A program made the translations under genes and the position numbers. The notes beneath the pieces are model-generated. The model saw only the letters and a program-made list of their open reading frames with translations, ran no database searches and had not been told where the DNA came from. From positions 1-12,919 of the forward strand of contig MIAC01000248.1 in assembly GCA_001830475.1 (NCBI GenBank): 12,919 nt of DNA. Reading direction: 5' to 3'. Shown here piece after piece: positions 5,706 through 12,325 of this stretch (the first letter of the stretch is position 1; each line of letters opens with the position of its first letter). Source of the DNA: Rhodospirillales bacterium RIFCSPLOWO2_12_FULL_67_15 (lineage in GTDB: Bacteria > Pseudomonadota > Alphaproteobacteria > Rhodospirillales > 2-12-FULL-67-15).

Positions 5706-7292
5706 ATGGTCAACATTCCACGCTGGAAGGTCATCGTCATTCTCGCGACGCTGATCATCTGCTGCCTCGCGGCGGTGCCGAGCTTCCTCGCGCCCAAGAC
5801 CCTCGAAGCGCTGCCCCAATGGCTGCCGAAGAACACGTTCGTTCTCGGCCTCGATCTACAGGGCGGTTCGCACCTCCTGCTCGAAGTGGATAGCGCGACC
5901 GTCGTGCGCGAGCGGATGGAGGCGCTGGTGGATACGGTGCGCGCCGAGTTGCGCAAGGAACGTGTCCAGTACGAGCGTCTCGGCGTGTCCGCCGACGGCG
6001 TTTCCTTCGTCGTCCGCAACCCGGCCGAGGCCGACAACGCCCGCGAGCTGGTGCGCAAGCTGGACAGCGACATGGCGGTGACGACGGGCGAGGGCGGCCG
6101 GGTGATCCTGACGATCAAGCCCGAGGCGTTGCGCAAGCGCAAGAGCGCCACCATCGACCAGTCGATCGAGATCGTGCGCCGGCGCATCGACGAGACCGGC
6201 GTGCGCGAGCCGACGATCCAACGCCAAGGCGAGGACCGCATCGTCGTCCAGCTTCCCGGTCTGGACGACCCCGAGCGCATGAAGCAACTTTTGGGGCGCA
6301 CCGCCAAAATGACGTTTCATCTGCTCGACGAGCGCGCGAGCGTCGAGGACTCGCTCGCGGGGCGCGTGCCGCCCGGCGCGCAGTTGCTCCCCGGCGCCGA
6401 AACCGACCGTCCCGGCGGACGGCCAAGCCATTACCTGATCCAGAAGCGGGTCATGGTCAGCGGCGACACGCTGATCGACTCGCAGCCGACCTTCGACCAG
6501 CGCACCGGCGAGCCGGTCGTCAGTTTCCGGTTCGATTCCCAGGGGGCCAAGCGCTTCGGCGACACGACCAGCAAGAACGTGGGCAAGCCGTTCGCCATCG
6601 TGCTCGACGGCAAGGTCATCAGCGCGCCCGTCATTCGCGAACCCATTCTCGGCGGGTCCGGTCAAATCAGCGGCGGCTTCACCGTGCAAGGGGCGAGGGA
6701 CCTCGCGCTCCTGCTCCGCGCCGGCGCGCTGCCGGCGCCGCTCACCATTCTGGAGGAGCGCTCGGTCGGTCCCGGCCTCGGCGCCGACTCGATCGCGGCG
6801 GGAAGGTTCGCCGCCGTCATCGGCACCGTCCTGGTGATAGTCTTCATGGTCGCGGGCTACGGCGCCCTGTTCGGGATGATCTCCAACATCGCCCTGCTCC
6901 TAAATCTGGCGCTGATCCTGGGGATGATGTCGATTCTGCAAGCGACGCTGACGCTGCCCGGCATCGCCGGCATCGTGCTGACCATGGGCATGGCGGTCGA
7001 CGCCAACGTGCTGATCTACGAGCGCATGCGCGAGGAATCCCGGCTGGGGCGGCCGCCGATCTCGGCCATGGACGCGGGCTATGCCCGGGCGATGACGACC
7101 ATCGTCGATTCGAACCTCACCACGCTGATCGCGGCGGGGGTGCTCTATTTTCTCGGCTCGGGGCCGATTCGCGGCTTTGCGGTGACGCTGTCGCTCGGCA
7201 TCATCACCTCGATGTTCACGGCGATCTCGGTCGCGCGCCTGATGACGGTGGGCTGGCTCCGGCTCGCGCGTCCGAAGCTGCTGCCGATCTGA
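5706..7292 (+). CDS. secD: protein translocase subunit SecD
   Basis: SecD works with SecF as a proton-driven membrane machine that pulls secreted proteins through SecYEG from the periplasmic side. It is an RND-superfamily member. The 528-residue product has a first membrane helix at about 7-29, then the signature FVLGLDLQGGSHLLLEVD at about 45-62. A large periplasmic domain (P1) follows, including IDQSIEIVRRRIDETGV and VQLPGLDDPERMKQLLG. From about residue 370 there is a C-terminal bundle of five helices with MGMAVDANVLIYERMREE near 426-443. The length is normal for alphaproteobacteria. The start is ATG 5706 with GGAG 8 bases upstream. secF follows 22 bases after the stop. Confidence 0.97.
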   Translation: MVNIPRWKVIVILATLIICCLAAVPSFLAPKTLEALPQWLPKNTFVLGLDLQGGSHLLLEVDSATVVRERMEALVDTVRAELRKERVQYERLGVSADGVSFVVRNPAEADNARELVRKLDSDMAVTTGEGGRVILTIKPEALRKRKSATIDQSIEIVRRRIDETGVREPTIQRQGEDRIVVQLPGLDDPERMKQLLGRTAKMTFHLLDERASVEDSLAGRVPPGAQLLPGAETDRPGGRPSHYLIQKRVMVSGDTLIDSQPTFDQRTGEPVVSFRFDSQGAKRFGDTTSKNVGKPFAIVLDGKVISAPVIREPILGGSGQISGGFTVQGARDLALLLRAGALPAPLTILEERSVGPGLGADSIAAGRFAAVIGTVLVIVFMVAGYGALFGMISNIALLLNLALILGMMSILQATLTLPGIAGIVLTMGMAVDANVLIYERMREESRLGRPPISAMDAGYARAMTTIVDSNLTTLIAAGVLYFLGSGPIRGFAVTLSLGIITSMFTAISVARLMTVGWLRLARPKLLPI

Positions 7293-7314
7293 CCGGGACG
7301 GAAGGAAACGAGTC

Positions 7315-8253
7315 ATGTTCCGCGGCATCGTCTGGATTCCCCCCGACACCCGCCTGCCGTTCATCCGGCTGCGCCTGATCTTCTTCGCCGTCTCGGGCTT
7401 TTTGATCGCCGCTTCGGTGCTGCTGATTGCGGCGCGCGGGCTCAACTACGGCATAGACTTCACCGGCGGTATCATGATCGAGGCCCGGTTTCCGGGCCCG
7501 GTGGACATGGCGTCGACGCGGGCGAAGGTCGATTCGCTCAACCTCGGCGGGACCGAAATCCAGGGCTTCGGCGGCCCGAACGAGGTCCTGATCCGCCTCC
7601 CGCTCCAGGCAGGCGACGAGAAGGCGCAAGGCCGGGCGGTGGAAAAAGTGAAGTCCGCCCTCGGCGCGAGCGTCGAGTACCGCCGGGTCGAGAGCGTGGG
7701 ACCCAAGGTCGGAGCGGAACTGTTGCGCGAAAGCATCCTCGCGGTGATCGTTTCGCTCGGCGGCATCATGGTCTATTTGTGGTTCCGCTTCGAATGGAAA
7801 TGGGGCGCCGCCGGCATCGCCGCGTTGTTCCACGACGTGATTTCGACCGTCGGGGTATTCTCGCTTTCGGGGCTCGAGTTCAATCTTTCGACCGTGGCGG
7901 CGCTCTTGACCATCGCCGGCTATTCGATCAACGACACGGTGGTGATCTTCGACCGGGTGCGCGAGAACCTGCGCAAGTTCAAGACCATGCCGTTGCCCGA
8001 GCTGTTCGACCGCAGCATCAACGAGACGCTGTCGCGCACCATCAACACGTCCGGCACGGTGTTCCTGACCGTGGTCGCGCTCTACGCCTTCGGCGGGTCG
8101 GTGATCCGGGACTTCAGTTTTGCCCTGCTCTGGGGCGTGGTCGTCGGCAGCTATTCCACGATCTGCGTCGCGTTGCCGATGCTGCTCTACATGAACATCG
8201 ACCGCGGCGCGCACGACCGTCCTGCCCCGGAGGCGGCGCCGGGCGCGCCATGA
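7315..8253 (+). CDS. secF: protein translocase subunit SecF
   Basis: SecF is the partner of SecD in the inner membrane. The 312-residue product has a first helix at about 20-41, the signature GLNYGIDFTGGIMIEARF just after it, and a short periplasmic domain. Five further helices include YSINDTVVIFDRVRENLR from residue 203 and INETLSRTINTS nearby, both conserved in SecF. A ribosome site GGAAGGAA lies 9-16 bases upstream of the ATG. The C-terminal tail is short and polar. The stop overlaps the next start in an ATGA, so the Mth938-like gene is translationally coupled to it. Confidence 0.97.
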   Translation: MFRGIVWIPPDTRLPFIRLRLIFFAVSGFLIAASVLLIAARGLNYGIDFTGGIMIEARFPGPVDMASTRAKVDSLNLGGTEIQGFGGPNEVLIRLPLQAGDEKAQGRAVEKVKSALGASVEYRRVESVGPKVGAELLRESILAVIVSLGGIMVYLWFRFEWKWGAAGIAALFHDVISTVGVFSLSGLEFNLSTVAALLTIAGYSINDTVVIFDRVRENLRKFKTMPLPELFDRSINETLSRTINTSGTVFLTVVALYAFGGSVIRDFSFALLWGVVVGSYSTICVALPMLLYMNIDRGAHDRPAPEAAPGAP

Positions 8254-8633
8254 GCCTCGATATCACGCCGCTCGTTCCGGCCGGCCGGCAGGTGATCGAA
8301 GCGTACGGCGACGGCGGATTCGTGATCGCGGGCGCGCGTTACGCGGGATCGGTGATCGTTCTTCCCGAACGGACACTCGCCTGGACGGTCGCGGCCGCGG
8401 CCGACGTGACCGAATTCGCGCTCGCGCCGCTGTTCGAGGCGCTCCCGCCGGCCGAGATTTTGGTCGTCGGCTGCGGGCCGCGCTTCGCGCCGGCGCCCGG
8501 CCCTCTGCGCCCGGTATTCAAAGCGCGCGGGGTCGCGCTCGAATGGATGGATACCGGCGCCGCCTGCCGGACCTTCAACGTCCTGCTCGCCGAAGGCCGC
8601 CCGGTGGCCGCCGCCTTGATCGCGGTCAAGTGA
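8250..8633 (+). CDS. Mth938-like (NDUFAF3-related) domain protein
   Basis: The 127-residue soluble protein is recognisable by a compact run of features. These are an N-terminal IEAYGDGGFVIAGARYAGSV, a hydrophobic strand then AEILVVGCGPRFAPAPGPLR, and the tail MDTGAACRTFNVLLAEGRPVAAAL. These define the Mth938/DUF498 fold, whose human member NDUFAF3 is an assembly factor of respiratory complex I. Position directly after secF, here with an ATGA overlap, is a known alphaproteobacterial arrangement, and the link to membrane-protein insertion is usually read from it. There is no signal peptide, so it is cytoplasmic. The exact bacterial function is not established. The longer open frame upstream of 8250 is a shadow of secF. 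Confidence 0.9.
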   Translation: MSLDITPLVPAGRQVIEAYGDGGFVIAGARYAGSVIVLPERTLAWTVAAAADVTEFALAPLFEALPPAEILVVGCGPRFAPAPGPLRPVFKARGVALEWMDTGAACRTFNVLLAEGRPVAAALIAVK

Positions 8634-8646
8634 TCTCTCCCAAAGC

Positions 8647-8671
8647 AAAAAGCCCGGCCGGGCGAGCCCGG
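8647..8671. terminator. apparent half of an intrinsic terminator after the sec operon
   Basis: AAAAAGCCCGGCCGGG (8647-8662), loop CGAG (8663-8666) and CCCGG (8667-8671) look like the left arm, loop and first five right-arm bases of a bidirectional terminator. The expected continuation (CCGGGC and a T run) is absent: the sequence changes to TCATTG. On the minus strand a stem followed by TTTTT remains, formed by the short CCGGG/CCCGG pair. It is probably weak or broken on the plus strand. Confidence 0.35.
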
Positions 8672-8681
8672 TCATTGACCG
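8669..8681. promoter_or_regulatory. candidate operator of the first toxin-antitoxin module
   Basis: CGGTCA-T-TGACCG is a perfect 13-base palindrome five bases upstream of the first possible toxin start codon. It contains TTGACC (8675-8680), which with TATCCT (8698-8703) after 17 bases makes a plausible promoter. Toxin-antitoxin operons are usually autorepressed through such a site by the HTH antitoxin. If this promoter is right, transcription starts inside the annotated 5' end of the toxin gene. Confidence 0.4.
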
Positions 8682-8685
8682 ACCT

Positions 8686-9045
8686 ATGACGAAGGCCTAT
8701 CCTGATGTTGTTCCGGTAGCGGTGGCGGAAACCGTCGGCTTCCGCCGCTCGGTTGGGCGGCTGTTATCGGAGGACGAGATTTCCGCCCTGGTGGATTTCC
8801 TGGCGTACAGCCCCGAGGCCGGCGTCCTCATTCGGGGAACCGGCGGCCTCCGCAAGCTGCGGGTGGGTGCCCAGGGCCGGGGGAAACGGGGTGGTGCGCG
8901 AGTGATCTACTACTATCACAGCGAGGCGATGCCGCTCTATCTGCTGCTCGCATACTCGAAAAGCGAGCGCGACGATCTCACCCCGGATCAGCGCAAAGCC
9001 TTGATGGCGGTGGTCGAGAACGAACTGCAAGGGAAGCGACGATGA
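8686..9045 (+). CDS. RelE/HigB-family toxin of a type II module
   Basis: The 119-residue protein matches RelE-superfamily toxins of the HigB2 kind, predicted mRNA interferases. Visible landmarks are the opening helix LLSEDEISALVDFLAYSPEAG (about 27-46), GTGGLRKLR (51-59), GKRGGARVIYYY (66-77) and the strand LYLLLAYSKSERDDLT (about 84-99). The next gene, overlapping by ATGA, is an HTH antitoxin; toxin-first order is normal for this type. The start is uncertain. ATG 8686 lacks a ribosome site and lies between promoter elements, whereas GTG at 8722 gives MAETVGF, closer to typical family N-termini. Active residues cannot be confirmed by eye, and the toxin may be inactive. Confidence 0.85.
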   Translation: MTKAYPDVVPVAVAETVGFRRSVGRLLSEDEISALVDFLAYSPEAGVLIRGTGGLRKLRVGAQGRGKRGGARVIYYYHSEAMPLYLLLAYSKSERDDLTPDQRKALMAVVENELQGKRR

Positions 9046-9341
9046 GGAAGAAACTTTTCGACGGCTTGATGGCCAGTCTCGGGGAAGCCGCCGCCCATGC
9101 GCGCGGCGAGAAGACAGGCGTTCGGGTTCGAACCGTCCGCGTGCCGAGGGATGTGAACGTGAAGGCGATCCGTAGGCGCCTGGGCATGACCCAACGGCAA
9201 TTCGCCAAGCAGTTCGGCTTTCCCGTCGGCACGGTTCAGAACTGGGAACGCGGCCACCGCCGCCCCGAGGGCGCGGCCCGCGCGCTGCTCAAGGTCATCG
9301 AGAAACGTCCCGACGTGGTGCTCGACGTGTTGGCGGCGTGA
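9042..9341 (+). CDS. HTH (XRE/HigA-type) antitoxin
   Basis: The 99-residue protein is the partner of the upstream RelE/HigB-type toxin. The first 40 residues (LFDGLMASLGEAAAHARG onward) resemble the toxin-binding arm of NadS/HigA2-type antitoxins. Residues 49-83 form an XRE helix-turn-helix: MTQRQFAKQFGFPVGTVQNW, then ERGHRRPEGAARALL. It should neutralise the toxin and repress the operon, probably through the palindrome at 8669-8681. The start at ATG 9042 overlaps the toxin stop by four bases. GC content is very high (47 of 60 bases in 9241-9300), unlike the gene that follows, so the two probably have different histories. Confidence 0.88.
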   Translation: MRKKLFDGLMASLGEAAAHARGEKTGVRVRTVRVPRDVNVKAIRRRLGMTQRQFAKQFGFPVGTVQNWERGHRRPEGAARALLKVIEKRPDVVLDVLAA

Positions 9342-9443
9342 AAGGGTCGCGGTCGCGGCCGAGACCGAGACGGGCGAGAAAGCGCCGCCCCACGAAGCCG
9401 AGACGGATTTCCGTCGTAGTGAGCGCGCACTCGAGGGGGACAC

Positions 9444-10328
9444 ATGGCAGAGGAATTGTCGGATGTTTTAGGCGGATACGGCGTGACGCTCAGAACTTTC
9501 CGTGTCGAAGTGAAGAATCTGAAGTTACACCGCTCTTATTCCGCCAAGCGCCGTTCCGAGGAAACGGACGTATTCGACGAAATCACTTTTCACGGGGACG
9601 CGGTTTTAGAAAAAGATTCGGTCGCTTTCATTGGAGAGGAACAAAACAAGGCTCAAGAGTTTCCGTTAACAATCCGGTCTTCAGGAAACAGCCAAAGTTT
9701 CAAGGAATATTTGGAAAAGGAGTGGAGGCAACACCAAGACATTGCCCCTTCCTCTGAGCGGTTCAAGAGTGCCGATCCTACTATCTACGGGTTTGTTCAG
9801 CGGGTTGCAAAAAGATTGACGGAGGATCCACCTTCCGCGATGCTTTTCTGTTCGCCAAGCGACTGGGAGCTGGGCATGGAAGAGGGGTGGGCTATCGAGT
9901 GCGTCCTGCCGAGGGAAGCGCTCGGTCGGTTTCAGGACGATTTCCTTGCGAGGCGGATCGGACGATGTGTGTTATCGCTCGACTGGGTAGGTGGGCTTGT
10001 GAATGACAGGCATGCGCCGCCGGTTATTCCCGTCACTTGGGGAGTGCTCAAGGGCGAGGATGACGGCGGATACCTTTGCGGCCATGTGACCGGTTTTGGG
10101 TGGGAGGTGGAACAACAAGAAGTCCCCGCATCGGTATCGAGCGTTCCCTTGCCTCCCGCCGACGAGACCATGGCGGTTGCCGCGCCTGGTTCCGAAGCCG
10201 AATCTCCTGCCGGCAATCTGCGATTAATCTCGAGGGAAGTCGCGCGGCTGGCCCGAACCGTTAAGACCGGGTTCGCGCTCGTTCTAGGGTTGATGGGATT
10301 GCTTTTGCTGTTCGGCCGTTGGCTTTAA
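9444..10328 (+). CDS. unrecognised protein with a single C-terminal membrane helix
   Basis: I do not recognise a family for this 294-residue protein. There is no signal peptide. The bulk (1-225) is a soluble domain with mixed charge, including an acidic patch (EETDVFDEITFHGD), a WELGMEEGWAIECVLPREAL segment and LSLDWVGGLVNDRHAPP near 178-194. A Pro/Ala-rich linker (about 226-252) precedes a basic helix and one hydrophobic segment (about 275-292) ending in FGRWL. This architecture suggests a tail-anchored inner-membrane protein with its domain in the cytoplasm. A strong ribosome site (GAGGGGGA, 9432-9439) supports the ATG. GC is low for the window: 28, 25 and 24 of 60 bases in 9481-9540, 9601-9660 and 9661-9720. 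It lies between two toxin-antitoxin modules, so it is probably acquired DNA. Confidence 0.75.
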   Translation: MAEELSDVLGGYGVTLRTFRVEVKNLKLHRSYSAKRRSEETDVFDEITFHGDAVLEKDSVAFIGEEQNKAQEFPLTIRSSGNSQSFKEYLEKEWRQHQDIAPSSERFKSADPTIYGFVQRVAKRLTEDPPSAMLFCSPSDWELGMEEGWAIECVLPREALGRFQDDFLARRIGRCVLSLDWVGGLVNDRHAPPVIPVTWGVLKGEDDGGYLCGHVTGFGWEVEQQEVPASVSSVPLPPADETMAVAAPGSEAESPAGNLRLISREVARLARTVKTGFALVLGLMGLLLLFGRWL

Positions 10329-10415
10329 CTCTGCGGGGATAAGATCGCTCCCGACATGCGCGGCACCGCGCCGCGCCGTTGACCCACTGCCGCTACGGGT
10401 TCCGGTGGCCCCGCG

Positions 10416-10688
10416 TCAGGCGGCCTTGCGCCGCTTCATCGCTTGGTCGAGATCGTAGGTCGCCTGCAGGTTCATCCAGAGCTTGGCGGAGGTTCCGAGC
10501 GCCTGGGCGAGGTCGAGCGCGGCGTCCGCGGTCACCCCGCGTTTGCCCTTGATGAACTCGTTCAAGCGGGCCGGCGTCCAGCCAAGTTTCCGGGCGAAGG
10601 CCGTCTGGGTCGTCCCGGAAGGCCGGAGGAACTCCTCCAGCAGGATTTCGCCGGGGTGGAAAGGATTCTTGGGCTGCTTCATCTTCAT
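10416..10688 (-). CDS. higA: HigA-family antitoxin (XRE HTH)
   Basis: The 90-residue protein is a textbook HigA/VapI addiction-module antitoxin. The family opening FHPGEILLEEFLRPSGTTQT is at residues 10-29. The helix-turn-helix AFARKLGWTPARLNEFIKGKR (30-50) and the tail TADAALDLAQALGTSAKLWMNLQ follow. It neutralises HigB and, with it, represses the operon. It starts 22 bases after the higB stop on the same strand, with GAGG about 9-12 bases upstream of the ATG at 10688. A second in-frame ATG two codons later is also possible. The C-terminus is lysine/arginine-rich (MKRRKAA). Confidence 0.93.
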   Translation of the reverse strand: MKMKQPKNPFHPGEILLEEFLRPSGTTQTAFARKLGWTPARLNEFIKGKRGVTADAALDLAQALGTSAKLWMNLQATYDLDQAMKRRKAA

Positions 10689-10710
10689 GTTGCGAACCTC
10701 ATGCTTTCGT

Positions 10711-11001
10711 TCAATGGTAATCCACGACCCTGACGTCCCGAGCGTTGCCGTTCTCCCAGCGGAATACGATCCGCCATTGATCGTTGATCCGGATCGAATG
10801 ATATCCAGTTAAATCCCCCTTCAGCGCTTCCAGCCGATTTCCAGGCGGCATCCGCAGGTCCATCAGTTCGGCGGCATCGTGCAAATAAAGCAGCTTGCGC
10901 CGGGCCGCCCGCTTCAGATCGGGAGGGAACCGGCGCAACTCCTTGGAGGGCCTGTCCAGAAACAAGTCCTCGGCCAGACGGTTGCCGAAACCTTCGATCA
11001 C
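10711..11001 (-). CDS. higB: HigB-family toxin (RelE superfamily)
   Basis: HigB toxins cut mRNA on the ribosome. The 96-residue product has the family pattern. LRRFPPDLKRAARRKLLYLH (22-41) forms the helices, with a possible catalytic basic cluster. MPPGNRLEALKGDLTGYHSI (51-70) follows, then the central strand DQWRIVFRW (74-82) and the signature C-terminus VVDYH. I chose GTG 11001 because it gives an N-terminus (MIEGFGN) typical of the family. The frame stays open to 11232 but that part has no similarity and covers the operator region. No Shine-Dalgarno sequence is visible, so translation may be leaderless from a promoter just upstream. higA follows on the same strand. Confidence 0.92.
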   Translation of the reverse strand: MIEGFGNRLAEDLFLDRPSKELRRFPPDLKRAARRKLLYLHDAAELMDLRMPPGNRLEALKGDLTGYHSIRINDQWRIVFRWENGNARDVRVVDYH

Positions 11002-11005
11002 ATAT

Positions 11006-11029
11006 CCGATATTATCGGAATTCGATAAT
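11006..11029. promoter_or_regulatory. overlapping palindromes, candidate higBA operator/promoter
   Basis: Two inverted repeats share bases. CCGATA-T-TATCGG (11006-11018) is a perfect 13-base palindrome, and ATTATCG-GAATT-CGATAAT (11011-11029) has 7-base arms. They sit directly before the HigB start, in a strongly AT-rich pocket. On the minus strand TTGCGA (11036-11031) and TAATAT (11014-11009), 16 bases apart, could be the promoter, so bound HigA would block it. Confidence 0.55.
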
Positions 11030-11118
11030 TTCGCAACCCCTGCGGCGCGTGCGTCATGGAAGCGGCGAAGGGGTAATTCTCCGTGGCCCGTCAAACGGCG
11101 GTGTGCCGGCGTCGGCGG

Positions 11119-11132
11119 TTGATGCAGGTCAA
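11119..11132. promoter_or_regulatory. FNR/FixK-type binding box
   Basis: TTGAT-GCAG-GTCAA matches the FNR/FixK consensus TTGAT-N4-ATCAA at nine of ten defined positions. Its centre (11125.5) is 41.5 bases before the start predicted from the -10 TAAATT (11155-11160), which is the class II activator position. This suggests low-oxygen induction of the YHS gene and its partner. Confidence 0.6.
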
Positions 11133-11154
11133 GGCGCGTCGCGGCGCGTTCTCC

Positions 11155-11160
11155 TAAATT
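11155..11160 (+). promoter_or_regulatory. candidate -10 element of the YHS membrane protein operon
   Basis: TAAATT matches the -10 consensus at four of six positions in an otherwise GC-rich region. No good -35 is present, as expected for an activator-dependent promoter. Transcription would start near 11167, giving a leader of about 43 bases. Confidence 0.4.
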
Positions 11161-11209
11161 TTGCATCGTGCACGGCGTCAGCGGGCGCGCTTGGCATCCG
11201 AGGAAAACC

Positions 11210-11863
11210 ATGCCCACCGATCCCGTTTGCAATATGACGCTCGACCCGGCCGAGGCCGCCGCCAGCCTGGAGTTCGAGGGCGAGCGGTTGTACTTCTGCT
11301 CGACCGCCTGCCGCGACCGCTTTCGCGCCGATCCCGCGGCCTACCGGCCGGGCATCGCGTCGGCCGTAGCCGGTTCCGCCGGGCCTTCGTGCCCGGACCA
11401 TGGCGCGAACCCGTCTTTCCGGTTGGACCCGAAGGCGCTCGGAGTGGCGATCGCCGCCGGCGGGCTGAGCGGCACAGGATTGCTCGCGATCTACTTCGGA
11501 GTTCTGACTCTGGTGTCGGGGTGGTCGTATGCCTTGGAGCAATTCGGGACTTACTGGCCGTTCATCGTGACGCTCGCGGTCGGTTTCGGCGTTCAAGTCG
11601 GCCTCTTCGTCTATCTGCGATGGGCCGTGCGGACAGCCGGCTCGGGCAAAGTCGTCGCCGTCACCGGCGGCACTTCCGGCGCGGCCATGCTTTCCTGCTG
11701 CACGCATTATCTGGTCAATCTTTTGCCGGTCCTGGGGGCGACCGGACTGGTAAGCCTCGTGGGACAATATCAAGTGGAGTTGTTCTGGGTGGGGGTGGCG
11801 GCCAACTTGGCCGGGATCGCTTACATGAGCCGCCGGCTCGCCGCCTTCGCCCACGGAGCCTGA
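11210..11863 (+). CDS. YHS-domain membrane protein, probable metal handling
   Basis: The 217-residue product has two parts. Residues 1-45 are a YHS domain, a small metal-binding module often found on copper/heavy-metal transporters, with DPVCNM (Cys7) and YFCSTACRDRF (Cys30, Cys34). A linker with Cys61-Pro-Asp-His64 leads to a membrane part with four or five helices between about 77 and 212. One of these carries the striking SCCTHYLVNLLPVLGATGL (Cys163, Cys164, His166), a likely metal or redox site in the membrane. ATG 11210 is chosen for the GAGGA site (11200-11204) and the family start; the longer frame from 11168 adds nothing conserved. The next gene begins 3 bases after the stop. I know no characterised member of this architecture; transport or sensing of copper or another soft metal is inference. 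Confidence 0.82.
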   Translation: MPTDPVCNMTLDPAEAAASLEFEGERLYFCSTACRDRFRADPAAYRPGIASAVAGSAGPSCPDHGANPSFRLDPKALGVAIAAGGLSGTGLLAIYFGVLTLVSGWSYALEQFGTYWPFIVTLAVGFGVQVGLFVYLRWAVRTAGSGKVVAVTGGTSGAAMLSCCTHYLVNLLPVLGATGLVSLVGQYQVELFWVGVAANLAGIAYMSRRLAAFAHGA

Positions 11864-11866
11864 CCC

Positions 11867-12313
11867 ATGGCTTATGATATTCTCCGGCGGCGCCGGGTCG
11901 TTCTGATCGCCGCCGCCGTATTGCTCGGGATTGTCCAAGTCATCGGGACGCCTGCCCGCGCCCAGCAAGCCAAGCCGCCGCAGCCTCAAGTCAACAAGGA
12001 AGGTCAAGTGACGGTGAAGGTCGCGCCGTTGACGCTTTCGGCCGGGGCGGAAACCTGGCGCTTCGCGGTCGAGTTCGACACCCACACCGTCCCGCTGACC
12101 CAGGACTTTCTCGCCGTTGCGGCGCTCGCCGGCCCCGACGGCGAGGACCGGCGGCCGGTCGCCTGGGAAGGCGATCCGCCTGGGGGCCATCACCGCCAGG
12201 GCGTATTGGTGTTCAAGCCGATCAGTCCCGCGCCGACATCCGTGACTTTGCGGATTCGCCAAATAGGAGCCGTAGCCGAACGCGCGTTCACATGGCCGGT
12301 GGCCAATCCGTAA
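11867..12313 (+). CDS. small exported protein paired with the YHS membrane protein, function unknown
   Basis: The 148-residue product has an Arg-rich n-region (RRRR, 7-10), a hydrophobic core and probable signal-peptidase cleavage after A-R-A (residue 32). The mature part of about 116 residues is rich in beta-type strands (QVTVKVAPLTL, WRFAVEFDTHTVPLT, SVTLRIRQI), suggesting an immunoglobulin-like sandwich. The polar loop WEGDPPGGHHRQGVLVF contains a His-His pair, and another histidine lies in FDTHTV, so metal binding is possible. There are no cysteines. It starts 3 bases after the YHS gene, with GGAG 8 bases upstream, and is certainly co-transcribed. It resembles periplasmic companions of metal-handling genes, but I cannot name a family. 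Confidence 0.78.
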   Translation: MAYDILRRRRVVLIAAAVLLGIVQVIGTPARAQQAKPPQPQVNKEGQVTVKVAPLTLSAGAETWRFAVEFDTHTVPLTQDFLAVAALAGPDGEDRRPVAWEGDPPGGHHRQGVLVFKPISPAPTSVTLRIRQIGAVAERAFTWPVANP

Positions 12314-12325
12314 CGGGACCACGCC

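Noticed and set aside
7216..8214. 332-residue minus-strand open frame
   Set aside because: Antisense of secD/secF with His/Asp/Arg-rich composition and no motif.
9338..9757. 139-residue plus-strand frame starting at the antitoxin stop
   Set aside because: Arg-rich start, runs out of frame into the 9444 gene, which has the strong ribosome site.
11002..11232. upstream extension of the HigB frame
   Set aside because: Adds 77 residues unlike HigB and covers the operator palindromes and the FNR-type box.
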